Shown here: positions 40,712-50,610 of the stretch, piece by piece
Position numbering within the stretch: position 1 is the first letter of the stretch
Layout of the letters: each line of letters starts with the position of its first letter
DNA from: Propionicimonas sp020161015
GTDB lineage: Bacteria; Actinomycetota; Actinomycetes; Propionibacteriales; Propionibacteriaceae
DNA: 64,000 nucleotides
Assembly: GCF_964266745.1 (NCBI RefSeq)
Contig: NZ_CAXWGX010000027.1
Span: 1 to 64,000 of the forward strand
Direction: 5' to 3'
The notes under the pieces: generated by a model
What the model was told of the DNA's origin: nothing
The model's input: the letters and a program-made list of their open reading frames with translations, nothing else
The model's database searches: none
Translations under genes and position numbers: made by a program

Positions 40712-40855
40712 TCACAGTGATTCGAGGCTGCCGATCAGGTTGTGGAAGAAGGCGATGCTGCGGCCGTACTCGCTCACCAGGACGCGTTCGCTGACGCCAT
40801 GCCAGCGGGCGGTATCGGCGGCTGATTCGACCCGGACCGCGGTGAACCGGAGCAC
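40712..40855 (-). pseudogene. M20-family peptidase, C-terminal fragment
   Basis: The minus strand encodes HGVSERVLVSEYGRSIAFFH before the stop at 40712. HGxxERV is the late metal-ligand motif of M20 peptidases (compare HGRDERVSIDSLVRGERCY in the intact M20 gene at 51408-52778). Only about 46 residues remain and the catalytic part is missing. It lies directly upstream of the broken M19 gene on the same strand. Confidence 0.5.
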
Positions 40856-40866
40856 GTTTCCGGGGC

Positions 40867-41255
40867 ATGCCGAAGGCCCAACTGCTGCCAGCAGTCGCAA
40901 TCCGCGCCGGAGGCTGGGTCGTTGCCAGCCTCGGTTCTCAGCTCGGCACCGTGTCGGGCTGGTTCGCCTACGCCGTCGTAGCCGCGTGCGTCGGGGCTGT
41001 TGGCGCGCTCACCGCACGGCTGCGGGACTCGGCAACCAGTGTCTACACCGGGGTCGCGATCCTGCCCCTGGTACCCGGATTCACCTTGTGCCAGGGGATG
41101 CTCGCCCTTGCCGACCGCCAGACCGCCGCAGGTGTCGCGACCCTCGGGCCGCGACCGTCACCTCCCTCGCCGTCGCGGTCGGCGTCGCCGCAGGACTCGC
41201 CCTCACCACCGACGTGTTCCAGATCCGGGTCCGGCTGCCTCTTCGCCGGGAGTAG
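40867..41255 (+). pseudogene. ThrE-like threonine/serine exporter, C-terminal remnant with frameshift
   Basis: The frame from 40867 encodes helices including VTGVAILPLVPG-type sequence (VYTGVAILPLVPGFTLCQGM), the ThrE_2 domain signature before the last helices. Near 41150 the frame must change to continue as ATVTSLAVAVGVAAGLALTT and the end RLPLRRE at 41255. The N-terminal hydrolase-like and first membrane domain are missing. Amino-acid export would fit beside peptidase genes, as ThrE relieves overload when peptides are broken down. Confidence 0.6.
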
Positions 41256-41515
41256 GGATCAAACGGTGAGTGGCGCTGGTCGCCGCGCCCGAAGCCATCG
41301 TCGAGCCCCGTCCGTGGCGTCGACCAGTTGGGCCCAATTTCTGCGCGCAGCGACCCCCGACGCCTAGGCTGAGAAGCAGCCTCGGTTGGGCTGAATGCGC
41401 CAAACCCGGCCAGGGAGCAGATCCTAATCTCCCGAACCGGTCGGTTCGCCGTATTTCGGTTCATTCATGAGCCCGCCCGGGACTGCAACAGATTCGCTCA
41501 GCGAAAGGGACGGCA
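41256..41515. other. Gap with no recognisable gene
   Basis: These 260 bp between the ThrE remnant and the SHOCT gene hold no frame with family similarity on either strand. AAAGGGA at 41502-41508 is the ribosome site of the next gene. The promoter of the SHOCT gene should lie here, but no clear -35/-10 pair was found. Confidence 0.4.
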
Positions 41516-41902
41516 GTGTTCACCAACATCTTTGATTTCATGCTGTGGAGCTTCTGGTTCTTTATCTGGATCTCGGCAGTGATGATCTGGTTCCAGTGCA
41601 TCGTCGACCTGTTCCGCGATCCCACCCTGAGCGGCTGGGGGAAGGCCGGCTGGTCGGTCGTGTTGATCCTGCTGCCCTGGATCGGCGGGCTGATCTACCT
41701 GATCGCCCGGGGCAAGAGCATGACCGAGCGCCAGATGGCCGCTGCGGCTGACATGCGGGCCGCCCAGGACCGCTACATCCGGCAGGCCGCGGGCTCGGCC
41801 AGCAGCCCGGCCGACCAGATCGCCTCAGCGAAGGCCCTCCTCGACTCCGGCGCAATCACCCAGGCCGAGTACGACGCGCTCAAGGCGAAGGCTCTCGCCT
41901 GA
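41516..41902 (+). CDS. Two-TM membrane protein with C-terminal SHOCT domain (paralogue)
   Basis: A 128-residue protein with two transmembrane helices (about 8-27 and 42-62), the link CIVDLFRDPTLSGWGKAGW and a C-terminal SHOCT motif (AKALLDSGAITQAEYDALKAKAL). It is clearly a paralogue of the protein at 16660-17046, with the same length, the same FRD-x-x-L-x-GW link and the same tail. The start is GTG. A 278-bp gap separates it from the next gene. It lies inside the tRNA-Asn island but has normal core base composition. Confidence 0.8.
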   Translation: MFTNIFDFMLWSFWFFIWISAVMIWFQCIVDLFRDPTLSGWGKAGWSVVLILLPWIGGLIYLIARGKSMTERQMAAAADMRAAQDRYIRQAAGSASSPADQIASAKALLDSGAITQAEYDALKAKALA

Positions 41903-42180
41903 ACAGAGCCTGCTGAACCCGCCCCGCCGGCGGACGAGGAGGCCGCGGCCTTCGCGTCCGCCGGCGAGTCGTTCGGGACCGTTGGCGAGCCGTCTCCCAC
42001 TGCTCGCAAGTCCCACTCCTTGAGGGGGTCGGCCCGGCGCCACGTCCCGAGGCCAACCCGCGACCGATTCGTTGCCCCACCCCTGAACCGGAGCCCGACC
42101 CGAGGAGTTCGGCACGCAGAGCGCGACTGGGTGACAAAGTAGCCCCATGACGCGTCCTTGACGCTGAGGAGGAGTCTCAA

Positions 42181-44325
42181 ATGCCGACTGATCTCGCCGA
42201 CCTCAGGCTGCATGTTCGGATCGATGAGGGCGAGGGTCCGGTGATCGTGCTGTTGCACGGGATCAACTCCAACGCCGACGACCTGCGGGGCCTGATCGAT
42301 GCGCTGGGTTCTGGCCATCGGTTGATCGCGCCCGACCTGCTGGGCTTCGGTGACTCGCCCAAGCCCCTGGACATCGAGTACTCGACCGACGAGCAGGCGC
42401 AGGTGTTGGACCAGACGCTGGCCGATCTGGGGATCACCAACCGGTTCCTGCTGTTCGGCTACTCGCTGGGTGGGGATATCGCGTTGCGTTACGCCGCCAC
42501 GTACCCGGAGAAGCTGCGTCGCTTGTTCCTGCTGTCGACGCCGTTCTACCTGCCGCCGGAGGCCTATGACCGGCGTGGCTTCGGGATGGAGTACGCCCAG
42601 GCGTTGCTGTTCTCCTGGTTGTGGAAGGTCGTCGGTCGGCAGAAGGACCGCGACACGCCGGTATATGAGCTGGCGGCCGGCCGGCTGAGGACGTTCGCGC
42701 AGGACTTCATGCGGACCGGGGACATCTCCCAGCACTGGGACATCATGGCCCGCACCCTGCAGAACACGATCTCGCAGGCCACGATCCTGCAGGACCTCCC
42801 GAAGCTGACCATGCCGACGGTGTTCGCCCTCGGGGTTCGGGATCCGATCGTGCGCCCGGACCAGACGCTCGCTTTGCAGCGGATCAAGCCCGATCTCGAG
42901 GTCCGCCGGATCATGGGCCTGACCGCTGACCACCTGCTGGTCCGCAGCACCCCCGAACGGGTTGCCGTCGAGGTCCTCCGGGACGAGATCGACAGCCTGA
43001 ATGTCGGGCTGCGGACAGGCACGGGGGCGCCCCTGGTGCTGCTGCCGGACCTGCAGGAGACGTGGCATAGCTGCGAGGGGGTTGCCGAGGACTTGGCCGC
43101 CGATCACGACGTGGCCGTCCTCGACCTGCTCGGGTTCGGTGATTCCCCGGCGCCGCTGACCAGCCGCTACACCCCGGAGGACCACGCGGCCGCCGTCCTT
43201 TCCACGGCGGAGAGACTGTTCGGTGGACAGCGATTCCAGGTGGTCGGCGTCGGCTTCGGCGCCGACGTGGCGCTCGCCTGCGCTGCGGTCGCTCCGCACG
43301 CGGTCAGCGGGGTGGTGGCGATCTCGCCGCTGTTACCCGACCAGAGCGGTGCGGATCCGAGCCCGGCGTTGGCCCGGCTGCTGGCCTCGCGGGACACGCT
43401 GATGGCCAACGCGCGGGACGAGCGAATGCAACGGATCGGCAACGAACGGCTGGAGCGGGAGGTGGTTCCCGCGGTCCGGTCGATGGACGCCCTGGTGTCG
43501 ACTCCGATCGTCGGCGTGCTCTCCCGGATGGCGACCCCGATGAGGTTCTTGCTTCCCGGGCCGTCGAGCGAGGTGCCCGGCTGGCTCGCGGCCAGGGCCC
43601 AGTCCGAACCTGGCCTGGTCAGGGTCGACAGCACCCCGGGGATCTCCCATCCGGAGTTCAGCGCCGAACTGGTTGCTGCCGCGGTGCGCGGGGTTCCGCT
43701 GCCGCCGCTGACCACGAACCCCGACCCGCGCCGACCCGCCCGAAGGGACCCGATCACCGCGAAGCTCCGGGGCCTGAATACCAGGCTGCTGATCAGCGGC
43801 GGCTTCCAGGCACTCCTCGGCCTGCCCTTGTTGCTGTGGCCCGCCCCGATCCCGGTCGAACTGGTGGCCGCGGTCATGGCCGTCTGGATTGGCATCACCG
43901 GCGTCCAGACCCTGGTCGGCGCCGTCGGGCTGAAACGACGCCACCAGGGCTGGCTCATGTGGGGAATCGTCGGCGCCTTCGAGGTCCTGTTCGCCCTCGG
44001 CCTGCTCGCCGGGAGCCTCTTCGCCATCCGACTGGTGGCGTGGATCATCATGATCGGTGCAGGAGTACGCGGAGTCGCGCTCTTGATGGTCGCGATCAAG
44101 GCATCGCGCACCCCGGGACGACGCTGGGTGCTCGTGCTCGACGCGCTGCTCTCGCTGGCCATCGCGCTCGCCCTGCTCATCTGGCCCCTGCTCGGCGCTC
44201 GCTTGCTGCGCTACTCGATCGGCGGCTACCTCGTCGCTTCCGGGCTGGGCAGCATCGCCTTCGCCTACGCCAATCACCGCGCCACGAACAAACGCATCCA
44301 GCACTACCTGGCCCAGACCGCCTGA
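42181..44325 (+). CDS. Fusion of two alpha/beta hydrolase domains with a DUF308 membrane domain
   Basis: A 714-residue protein in three parts. Residues 1-280 form a complete alpha/beta hydrolase with nucleophile elbow GYSLGG (Ser near 95), acid in GVRDPIV (near 221) and His in TADHLLV (near 251). Residues about 283-515 form a second, related hydrolase whose elbow is VGVGFGAD, with Gly where the nucleophile Ser should be, so it is probably catalytically dead. Residues about 525-712 form six helices of the DUF308/HdeD type. GGAGGAG upstream of the ATG supports the start. The protein would hold a hydrolase at the inner face of the membrane. Substrate and role are unknown; I do not know a described family with this order. 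Confidence 0.85.
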   Translation: MPTDLADLRLHVRIDEGEGPVIVLLHGINSNADDLRGLIDALGSGHRLIAPDLLGFGDSPKPLDIEYSTDEQAQVLDQTLADLGITNRFLLFGYSLGGDIALRYAATYPEKLRRLFLLSTPFYLPPEAYDRRGFGMEYAQALLFSWLWKVVGRQKDRDTPVYELAAGRLRTFAQDFMRTGDISQHWDIMARTLQNTISQATILQDLPKLTMPTVFALGVRDPIVRPDQTLALQRIKPDLEVRRIMGLTADHLLVRSTPERVAVEVLRDEIDSLNVGLRTGTGAPLVLLPDLQETWHSCEGVAEDLAADHDVAVLDLLGFGDSPAPLTSRYTPEDHAAAVLSTAERLFGGQRFQVVGVGFGADVALACAAVAPHAVSGVVAISPLLPDQSGADPSPALARLLASRDTLMANARDERMQRIGNERLEREVVPAVRSMDALVSTPIVGVLSRMATPMRFLLPGPSSEVPGWLAARAQSEPGLVRVDSTPGISHPEFSAELVAAAVRGVPLPPLTTNPDPRRPARRDPITAKLRGLNTRLLISGGFQALLGLPLLLWPAPIPVELVAAVMAVWIGITGVQTLVGAVGLKRRHQGWLMWGIVGAFEVLFALGLLAGSLFAIRLVAWIIMIGAGVRGVALLMVAIKASRTPGRRWVLVLDALLSLAIALALLIWPLLGARLLRYSIGGYLVASGLGSIAFAYANHRATNKRIQHYLAQTA

Positions 44326-44616
44326 CTGCCATCTCCCGGAGAGCCGTCCGGTCCCGATTCCAACTTCGGCCGCCCCGACCGAGGATGGCCGTTGGAGCTG
44401 CGAGGAAGAGCATGCGCCGCCTCCGGTGTCCTCGAGGCGTCCGGAGATCCTCGGGCGAAGCGCCTGTCGGCTGCAATCACGGTTGTTCGTGCACCGCTGC
44501 CCCGTTGAGCTCCGGCCGCAACGCGCCGGGGCGCTGGTGGCCCGCATCCCGCCCGAGGGGGATGAGCTCCCTCGACTGTCAGTCGTGTCTCCCGGGCCGG
44601 CAGCCCGACATGGGAA
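44326..44616. other. Gap without recognisable gene at the right end of the island
   Basis: About 290 bp between the hydrolase-DUF308 gene and the tRNA-Asn gene. Frames are open in places but none has a plausible start, ribosome site or family similarity. The right att repeat begins at 44617. Confidence 0.4.
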
Positions 44617-44641
44617 GCTCCCCCGCCTGGACTCGAACCAG
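44617..44641. repeat. Right attachment repeat (attR) inside tRNA-Asn
   Basis: This is the partner of 38132-38156 (24 of 25 bases alike; 44622-44641 identical). It covers the 3' acceptor strand and T arm of the intact tRNA-Asn gene. Confidence 0.8.
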
Positions 44642-44690
44642 GAACCTACGGATTAACAGTCCGACGCTCTGCCAATTGAGCTACAGGGGA
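44618..44690 (-). tRNA. tRNA-Asn (GUU)
   Basis: The minus strand folds fully. The acceptor stem is TCCCCTG/CGGGGGA with one T-G pair, the D arm contains AGCTCAATTGGCAGAGC, the anticodon arm is CGGACTGTTAATCCG (anticodon GTT) and the T arm contains GGTTCGAGTCC. The discriminator is G and CCA is not encoded. It serves as the insertion target of the island to its left. Confidence 0.95.
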
Positions 44691-44731
44691 TCGCGCTGGG
44701 CGCGAGTCGGTACGTTACCAGAACTTCCGGC

Positions 44732-45223
44732 TCAGGCGTATTCGGCGCGGAGCCGCGCCAGCTCGAGCGCGACCCGCGGGTCGGCATCCACCTGCCCGGG
44801 CTGAACGCCCTTGCCAGGAGCCACTCGCCAGACCAGCGGACCGTCCGGGTTCCCGAGGTCCCTGCGGGCGGTGATCACGGCCTGTCCGGTGCCGTCGAGG
44901 TCGACCGTGCGGACGCAGGCGATGCTGGCGGTCACCCGCTCGTTGAACAGGTCCGGCAGGTGGCCGGTGTCGGTGAGCACGACGGAACCCGTCCCGCCGT
45001 CGGTGCGGGTCCAGCGCAGGGTGCGGGACGCGTGGTCCCAGCCGCCGTGCTCGATCTCGTGCCAGGACACCTCGTGCCAGCCGCCGGCACCGGGATGCAC
45101 CAGGGCGTCGGCGAGGCCGAGCACGGGCCCCTCGGCGCTGCTGCCGGACGCGAGCACGCGTCGGCGGCCCACCAGGGCGGCCAGGTCGGGGTCGTCGGGA
45201 CGGGAACGTCGGAACAGCGCCAT
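44732..45223 (-). CDS. Conserved hypothetical protein
   Basis: A 163-residue soluble protein with a basic start (ALFRRSRPDD), a central segment HEVSWHEIEHGGWDHASRTL rich in His and Trp, and VRTVDLDGTGQAVITARRDL near the end. It resembles small actinobacterial proteins of unknown role; I cannot name a family. It follows the Nudix gene by 46 bp on the same strand and may be the last gene of the ligD run. Confidence 0.7.
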   Translation of the reverse strand: MALFRRSRPDDPDLAALVGRRRVLASGSSAEGPVLGLADALVHPGAGGWHEVSWHEIEHGGWDHASRTLRWTRTDGGTGSVVLTDTGHLPDLFNERVTASIACVRTVDLDGTGQAVITARRDLGNPDGPLVWRVAPGKGVQPGQVDADPRVALELARLRAEYA

Positions 45224-45269
45224 GCCCCCAGTGTGGCCGGGGGCGGCGGGACGGGCCAGCCGGGACGGC

Positions 45270-45665
45270 TCAGGGGCGGTCCGGGCAGGCGAACGCCAGC
45301 CGGCGCACGGCGGCCAGGTCGGGCGGCGCCCAGATGAGCCAGACGAGTCGCTCGCGCTGGAACCAGCAGAGCTGGTCGTGGTCGGTGCTCCGGACGGGCA
45401 GTTCGCCGAGCGGCCGGACGAAGTAGCAGGACAGCGTGAGGGTTTCTCCGTCCACGACGGTGGCGCTGCGGTCGAGCAGCTCCCCGACCTCGATCTCGAC
45501 GCCGAGTTCCTCGGAGATCTCCCGTTCCAGCGCGGACGCCGCGTCCTCACCGGGTTCGAGCTTCCCTCCGGGGAGCTCCCACAGGCCGCCCGCGGCGAGC
45601 CCGCTGCGGCGCCGGCAGGCGAGCACCCGCTCGCCGTCGGTGAACACCGCGGCCACCACCTCCAT
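45270..45665 (-). CDS. Nudix hydrolase, MutT-like
   Basis: A 131-residue Nudix enzyme with a complete Nudix box, GGKLEPGEDAASALEREISE then ELGVEI, around residues 33-58. The size and the ending (CPDRP) are like MutT/CTP pyrophosphohydrolases that remove oxidised or unusual nucleotides. The start lies 10 bp after the PLP decarboxylase stop. A DNA-repair role beside ligD is attractive but not shown. Confidence 0.9.
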   Translation of the reverse strand: MEVVAAVFTDGERVLACRRRSGLAAGGLWELPGGKLEPGEDAASALEREISEELGVEIEVGELLDRSATVVDGETLTLSCYFVRPLGELPVRSTDHDQLCWFQRERLVWLIWAPPDLAAVRRLAFACPDRP

Positions 45666-45675
45666 GCACACCCCC

Positions 45676-47040
<1,365 letters not shown>

Positions 47041-47062
47041 CCTCCTGCCCTGCGGTCGGTCG

Positions 47063-49501
47063 TCAACGGTGCGTCCCGGGCGTCTCCCACACCACGCTGT
47101 CGGGCGCCTGGTCGGGTCGCCATCCCTTCCACACGGGGTGGCGCAGCCGCCCGGGCCCGGTCACCTCGGTGTAGTACACCTCGCCCACGAGCGACGGCTC
47201 CACCCAGTGCGCGTCCCGTGCGTCCTCGGGCGGGACGTCCTCGAACGGCGAGGTGGCCCGCGCCAGCGGGGCCAGCAGGCGATCCGCCTCGGCGAGTCCC
47301 GCGTCGGAGAAGCCCGACCCCGCCCGCCCCACGTACCGGAGCCGGTCGCCGTCGGGGACGCCCAGCAGCAGCGAGCCGACCGTCCCGTGCCGGTTGCCCT
47401 GCCCGGGACGCCACCCGCCGACCACCACCGACTGGCTGCGCCGGTGCTTGATCTTCAGCCAGGTGCGGGCGCGGGCGCCGGGCTGGTACACCGAGCCCCG
47501 CCGCTTGGCCACCACGCCCTCCAGCCGGAACGCCTCGCTGGCGTCGAGGGCCGCCTCCAGGTCTCCCTCGAACTCCGGGGGCACCTGGACGCGCGAGCCG
47601 GACGCCGGGTGCAGGCCCTCCAACAGCTGTCGCCGCTCCTCGTAGGGACGCCGCATGAGCGCCTCGTCGTCGAGGCGAAGGACGTCGAACAGCAGCAGCT
47701 GGGCCGGCGCCTGGGCGGCCGCGGCGGCGATGTCGGCCGGGCGGGTCAGGTTGATCCGCGGCTGGAGCAGCCCGAAGCTCGGTGCGCCGCCGGGGTCGAG
47801 CACGACGATCTCGCCGTCGAGGACGGCGTTGCGGCACCCCAGGGCGGCGAGGTCGGCCAGCAGGTCCGGGTAGCGGACGGTCTCGTCGCGCCCCCTCCTG
47901 CTCGTCAGCCGGACGCGCCCGTCGTCCACGTGCGCGATGACGCGCACGCCGTCCCACTTCATCTCGAAGTGCCAGTCCTCGGGACGGCCGATGTCGGCGG
48001 GGGTGGCCAGCGTGGCGAGCATCGGCTCGACGACCTCCGGCGGCTCCGCGGGTGCGGTGGCGGGAGAGGACGACGGCGCGGGTGCCGGGCTCGGCGGCTC
48101 AGGGGCGGCGGCGTCCCTGATCGCCATCCGGTGCATGAGCCAGTCCTTGCCGGTCCGGATCAGGGCGAACTTCGCCGGGACGCCGCCCAGCCCGCCGTCG
48201 GGGCGCCCGTGCAGGGTGACGATCACCTCGCCCTCGCGCCATTTCTCGAGGTCGTAGGTGCCGGCGTCCCAGATCGTCACGGTGCCGCCGCCGTACTCCC
48301 CGGCAGGGATCGTGCCCTCGAAGACGCCGTACTCCAGCGGGTGGTCCTCCGTCGGCACCGCCAGGTGGTTCCTCCGGGGGTCGGTCGGCGGGCCCTTCGG
48401 CACCGCCCAGCTGACCAGCACACCGTCGCGCTCCAGCCGGAAGTCGTAGTGCAGGCGGCGCGCGTGGTGCTCCTGGACCACGAACGACCGCCCGTCCGAG
48501 GACGGCGGGGGCGCAGCGGGGACCGGCTCGGGCGTCCGTCCGGGATCCCGCATGCTCCGGTACGTCGCCAGCCGGTCGCTCGCGGGGGACGGCCCGGGGA
48601 CGTCCGGGTCCAGTCCGGCGATCAGGTCGCCGTCGGCGGCCACCCGGGCGAGCACCTCGGCGAGCTCGAGGTGGCGCAGGGCGGGGTCGGCGAGCTCCTC
48701 CCAGGTGCGCGGCGCCGCCACGGTGGGGCGGGTCCGGCCGCGCAGCGAGTACGGCGTGATCGTGGTCTTGTTGCCGTTGTTCTGGCTCCAGTCGAGGAAC
48801 ACCTTGCCGGCGCGGTCGGCGCGGCGCATGACAGCGGTCACGCGGTCGGGGTGCTGCGCCTGGAGCGACTGCGCGAGCTCGCGGGCCAGGTCGGAGGCCT
48901 GTGCGGTGCTCAGCGTGCCGTCCAGCCGCGCGTACAGGTGGATGCCCTTGCTGCCGGACGTCACCGGGTAGCTGGTCATCCCGGCCCCCTCGAGCACCTC
49001 ACGCACCCAGCCGGCCACCTCGGCGCACCCGGCCAGGTCCACGCCCTCACCGGGGTCGAGGTCGAGCACCAGCCGGTCGGGCGGCAGGGGAGTGCCGTCG
49101 GCGGCGAACCGCCACTGCGGCACGTGCAGTTCCAGCGCGGCCAGTTGCGCCAGCCACACGAGCGTGGCCACGTCGCCGGCGACCGGGTACTCGTTGGTCC
49201 CGTCGGAGTGCTGGATCGGGTAGCGGCGCACCCAGTCCGGAGTGCCGCGCGGCAGGTTCTTGGCGAAGAACACGTTCGGGTGCTCGCCCTCGGCGCCCAC
49301 GCCGTCCGGCCAGCGCTTGCGGGTGATGGCGCGCTGCCACAGGTGGGGCAGCAGGACGCGGGCGACCTCGGCGTAGTAGGCGATCACCTCGCCCTTCGTG
49401 GTACCCGTGGCAGGGTAGAGCACCTTGTCGAGGTTGGTCAGCGCCAGCGTGTGCCCGTCGATGGTCACCTGCTGGCTGCCCGGGGCCGCCATGCCGCTCA
49501 T
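47063..49501 (-). CDS. ligD: Multifunctional ATP-dependent DNA ligase LigD (Pol-PE-Lig)
   Basis: An 812-residue protein for bacterial non-homologous end joining. The N-terminal primase-like polymerase (about 10-290) has LVLDLDPGEG as its metal site. The 3'-phosphoesterase (about 335-475) has HHARRLHYDFRLE. The C-terminal ATP ligase (about 500-800) has the adenylated Lys in EMKWDGVR (near residue 516) and KRRGSVYQPG. Domain order is that of mycobacterial LigD. The usual partner Ku is not in the window. Two starts are possible, ATG at 49501 or at 49492. The gene heads a minus-strand run with the PLP enzyme and Nudix protein. Confidence 0.93.
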   Translation of the reverse strand: MSGMAAPGSQQVTIDGHTLALTNLDKVLYPATGTTKGEVIAYYAEVARVLLPHLWQRAITRKRWPDGVGAEGEHPNVFFAKNLPRGTPDWVRRYPIQHSDGTNEYPVAGDVATLVWLAQLAALELHVPQWRFAADGTPLPPDRLVLDLDPGEGVDLAGCAEVAGWVREVLEGAGMTSYPVTSGSKGIHLYARLDGTLSTAQASDLARELAQSLQAQHPDRVTAVMRRADRAGKVFLDWSQNNGNKTTITPYSLRGRTRPTVAAPRTWEELADPALRHLELAEVLARVAADGDLIAGLDPDVPGPSPASDRLATYRSMRDPGRTPEPVPAAPPPSSDGRSFVVQEHHARRLHYDFRLERDGVLVSWAVPKGPPTDPRRNHLAVPTEDHPLEYGVFEGTIPAGEYGGGTVTIWDAGTYDLEKWREGEVIVTLHGRPDGGLGGVPAKFALIRTGKDWLMHRMAIRDAAAPEPPSPAPAPSSSPATAPAEPPEVVEPMLATLATPADIGRPEDWHFEMKWDGVRVIAHVDDGRVRLTSRRGRDETVRYPDLLADLAALGCRNAVLDGEIVVLDPGGAPSFGLLQPRINLTRPADIAAAAAQAPAQLLLFDVLRLDDEALMRRPYEERRQLLEGLHPASGSRVQVPPEFEGDLEAALDASEAFRLEGVVAKRRGSVYQPGARARTWLKIKHRRSQSVVVGGWRPGQGNRHGTVGSLLLGVPDGDRLRYVGRAGSGFSDAGLAEADRLLAPLARATSPFEDVPPEDARDAHWVEPSLVGEVYYTEVTGPGRLRHPVWKGWRPDQAPDSVVWETPGTHR

Positions 49502-49599
49502 CCTGACACACCGCCCGCGCGGCGGCGGAGGGAGAGCCTTGCCCATCGACGGTCGCCCGGGGGCTGTTCGCCGGGCCGGGCGTGCGTCACCATGAGCGC

Positions 49600-50586
49600 A
49601 TGTTGCAGCTGCGCCTGGCCATCCCCGCAGACCTCACCGAGGACGTGGTGCTCGTGCTGTCCACCGAGCCGAGCGTGAGCAGCCTCGCGGTGATGCGGGG
49701 CGCCTCCCTCCTGCCCAAGGGCGACATCGTGCACGCGGACGTGGCGCGCGAGCACGCGAACCCGGTGATCACCCGCCTGCGCGACCTCGGGGTGGCCCGA
49801 CGCGGGACGCTCCACATCGACCCGGTCGAGACCTGGCTGTCGAAGGCGGCACTGGACGCCGAGATCCAGACCCCCGGCAGCGCGGCCGACTCGGTGATCT
49901 GGCCGGAGGTCGGCGCCCGGGCCTACTCCGACTCCGAGCTGAACGGTACGTACCTGATCTTCATGGTGCTGGCCACCCTGATCGCCGCGATCGCGATCGT
50001 CCTCGACTCCCAGGTGCTGGTGATCGGGGCGATGGTGCTCGGCCCGGAGTTCGGTCCGATCGCCGCGCTGGGGCTGGCGCTGGTGCTGAAGCGCCGTGCC
50101 CTGTTCGGCTTCGCGCTCCGCACGCTGCTGATCGGCTTCGGGGTGTCGATCCTCGTGACGACGCTGATCGCGGTCGTCGTGCGGGCGTTCGGCTGGGTGG
50201 AGCCGGCGCTGATCGCGTCCGAACGCCCGGCGACGCGGTTCATCTACCACCCCGACGGCTGGTCCTTCGCCGTCGCGGTGATGGCGGCGATCGCCGGTGT
50301 GCTCTCGCTCACCTCCGGTCGGATGGGCGGCCTGTCGGGGGTGTTCATCTCGGTGACCACGGTGCCGGCCGCGGGCAACATCGCCCTCGGGCTGGCCTTC
50401 TGGGTGCCGGAGGAGATCATCGGCAGCGCGGCGCAGCTCGCCATCAACCTTGTGGCGATGATGCTCGCCGGCTGGCTGACGCTGTTCGTGCAGGACAAGC
50501 TCGTCAACCGGTTGCCGGTGAACCCGTTCCAGCGTGACATGTACGAGCGGCGCCGCAGGGACATGCTCCGCCGCCCGGGCCCCTAG
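49600..50586 (+). CDS. DUF389 membrane protein with N-terminal ligand-binding-like domain
   Basis: A 328-residue membrane protein. A soluble N-terminal domain of about 100 residues (LRLAIPADLTEDVVLVLST) precedes five to six helices with the DUF389 signature VLVIGAMVLGPEFGPIAALG. It is built in the opposite order from the DUF389 protein at 20660-21709, where the soluble domain is C-terminal. The ATG at 49600 is preferred, as an upstream GTG adds only six residues. It is divergent from ligD with 98 bp between them. Function unknown. Confidence 0.8.
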   Translation: MLQLRLAIPADLTEDVVLVLSTEPSVSSLAVMRGASLLPKGDIVHADVAREHANPVITRLRDLGVARRGTLHIDPVETWLSKAALDAEIQTPGSAADSVIWPEVGARAYSDSELNGTYLIFMVLATLIAAIAIVLDSQVLVIGAMVLGPEFGPIAALGLALVLKRRALFGFALRTLLIGFGVSILVTTLIAVVVRAFGWVEPALIASERPATRFIYHPDGWSFAVAVMAAIAGVLSLTSGRMGGLSGVFISVTTVPAAGNIALGLAFWVPEEIIGSAAQLAINLVAMMLAGWLTLFVQDKLVNRLPVNPFQRDMYERRRRDMLRRPGP

Positions 50587-50610
50587 CCGTCGGGGACAGG
50601 CGGCCCGCCG

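Larger units (their letters stand above)
38132..44641. mobile_element. Decayed integrative island in tRNA-Asn
   Basis: The island is bounded by the two copies of the tRNA-Asn 3' end (38132-38156 and 44617-44641). It holds an integrase N-terminal remnant, an intact amidohydrolase, broken pieces of a second amidohydrolase, M19 and M20 peptidases and a ThrE-like exporter, then a SHOCT protein and a hydrolase-DUF308 fusion. The amidohydrolase part is less GC-rich than its surroundings. The right third has core-like composition, so it may have a different origin or be old. No functional recombinase is visible, so the island should be immobile. Confidence 0.65.
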
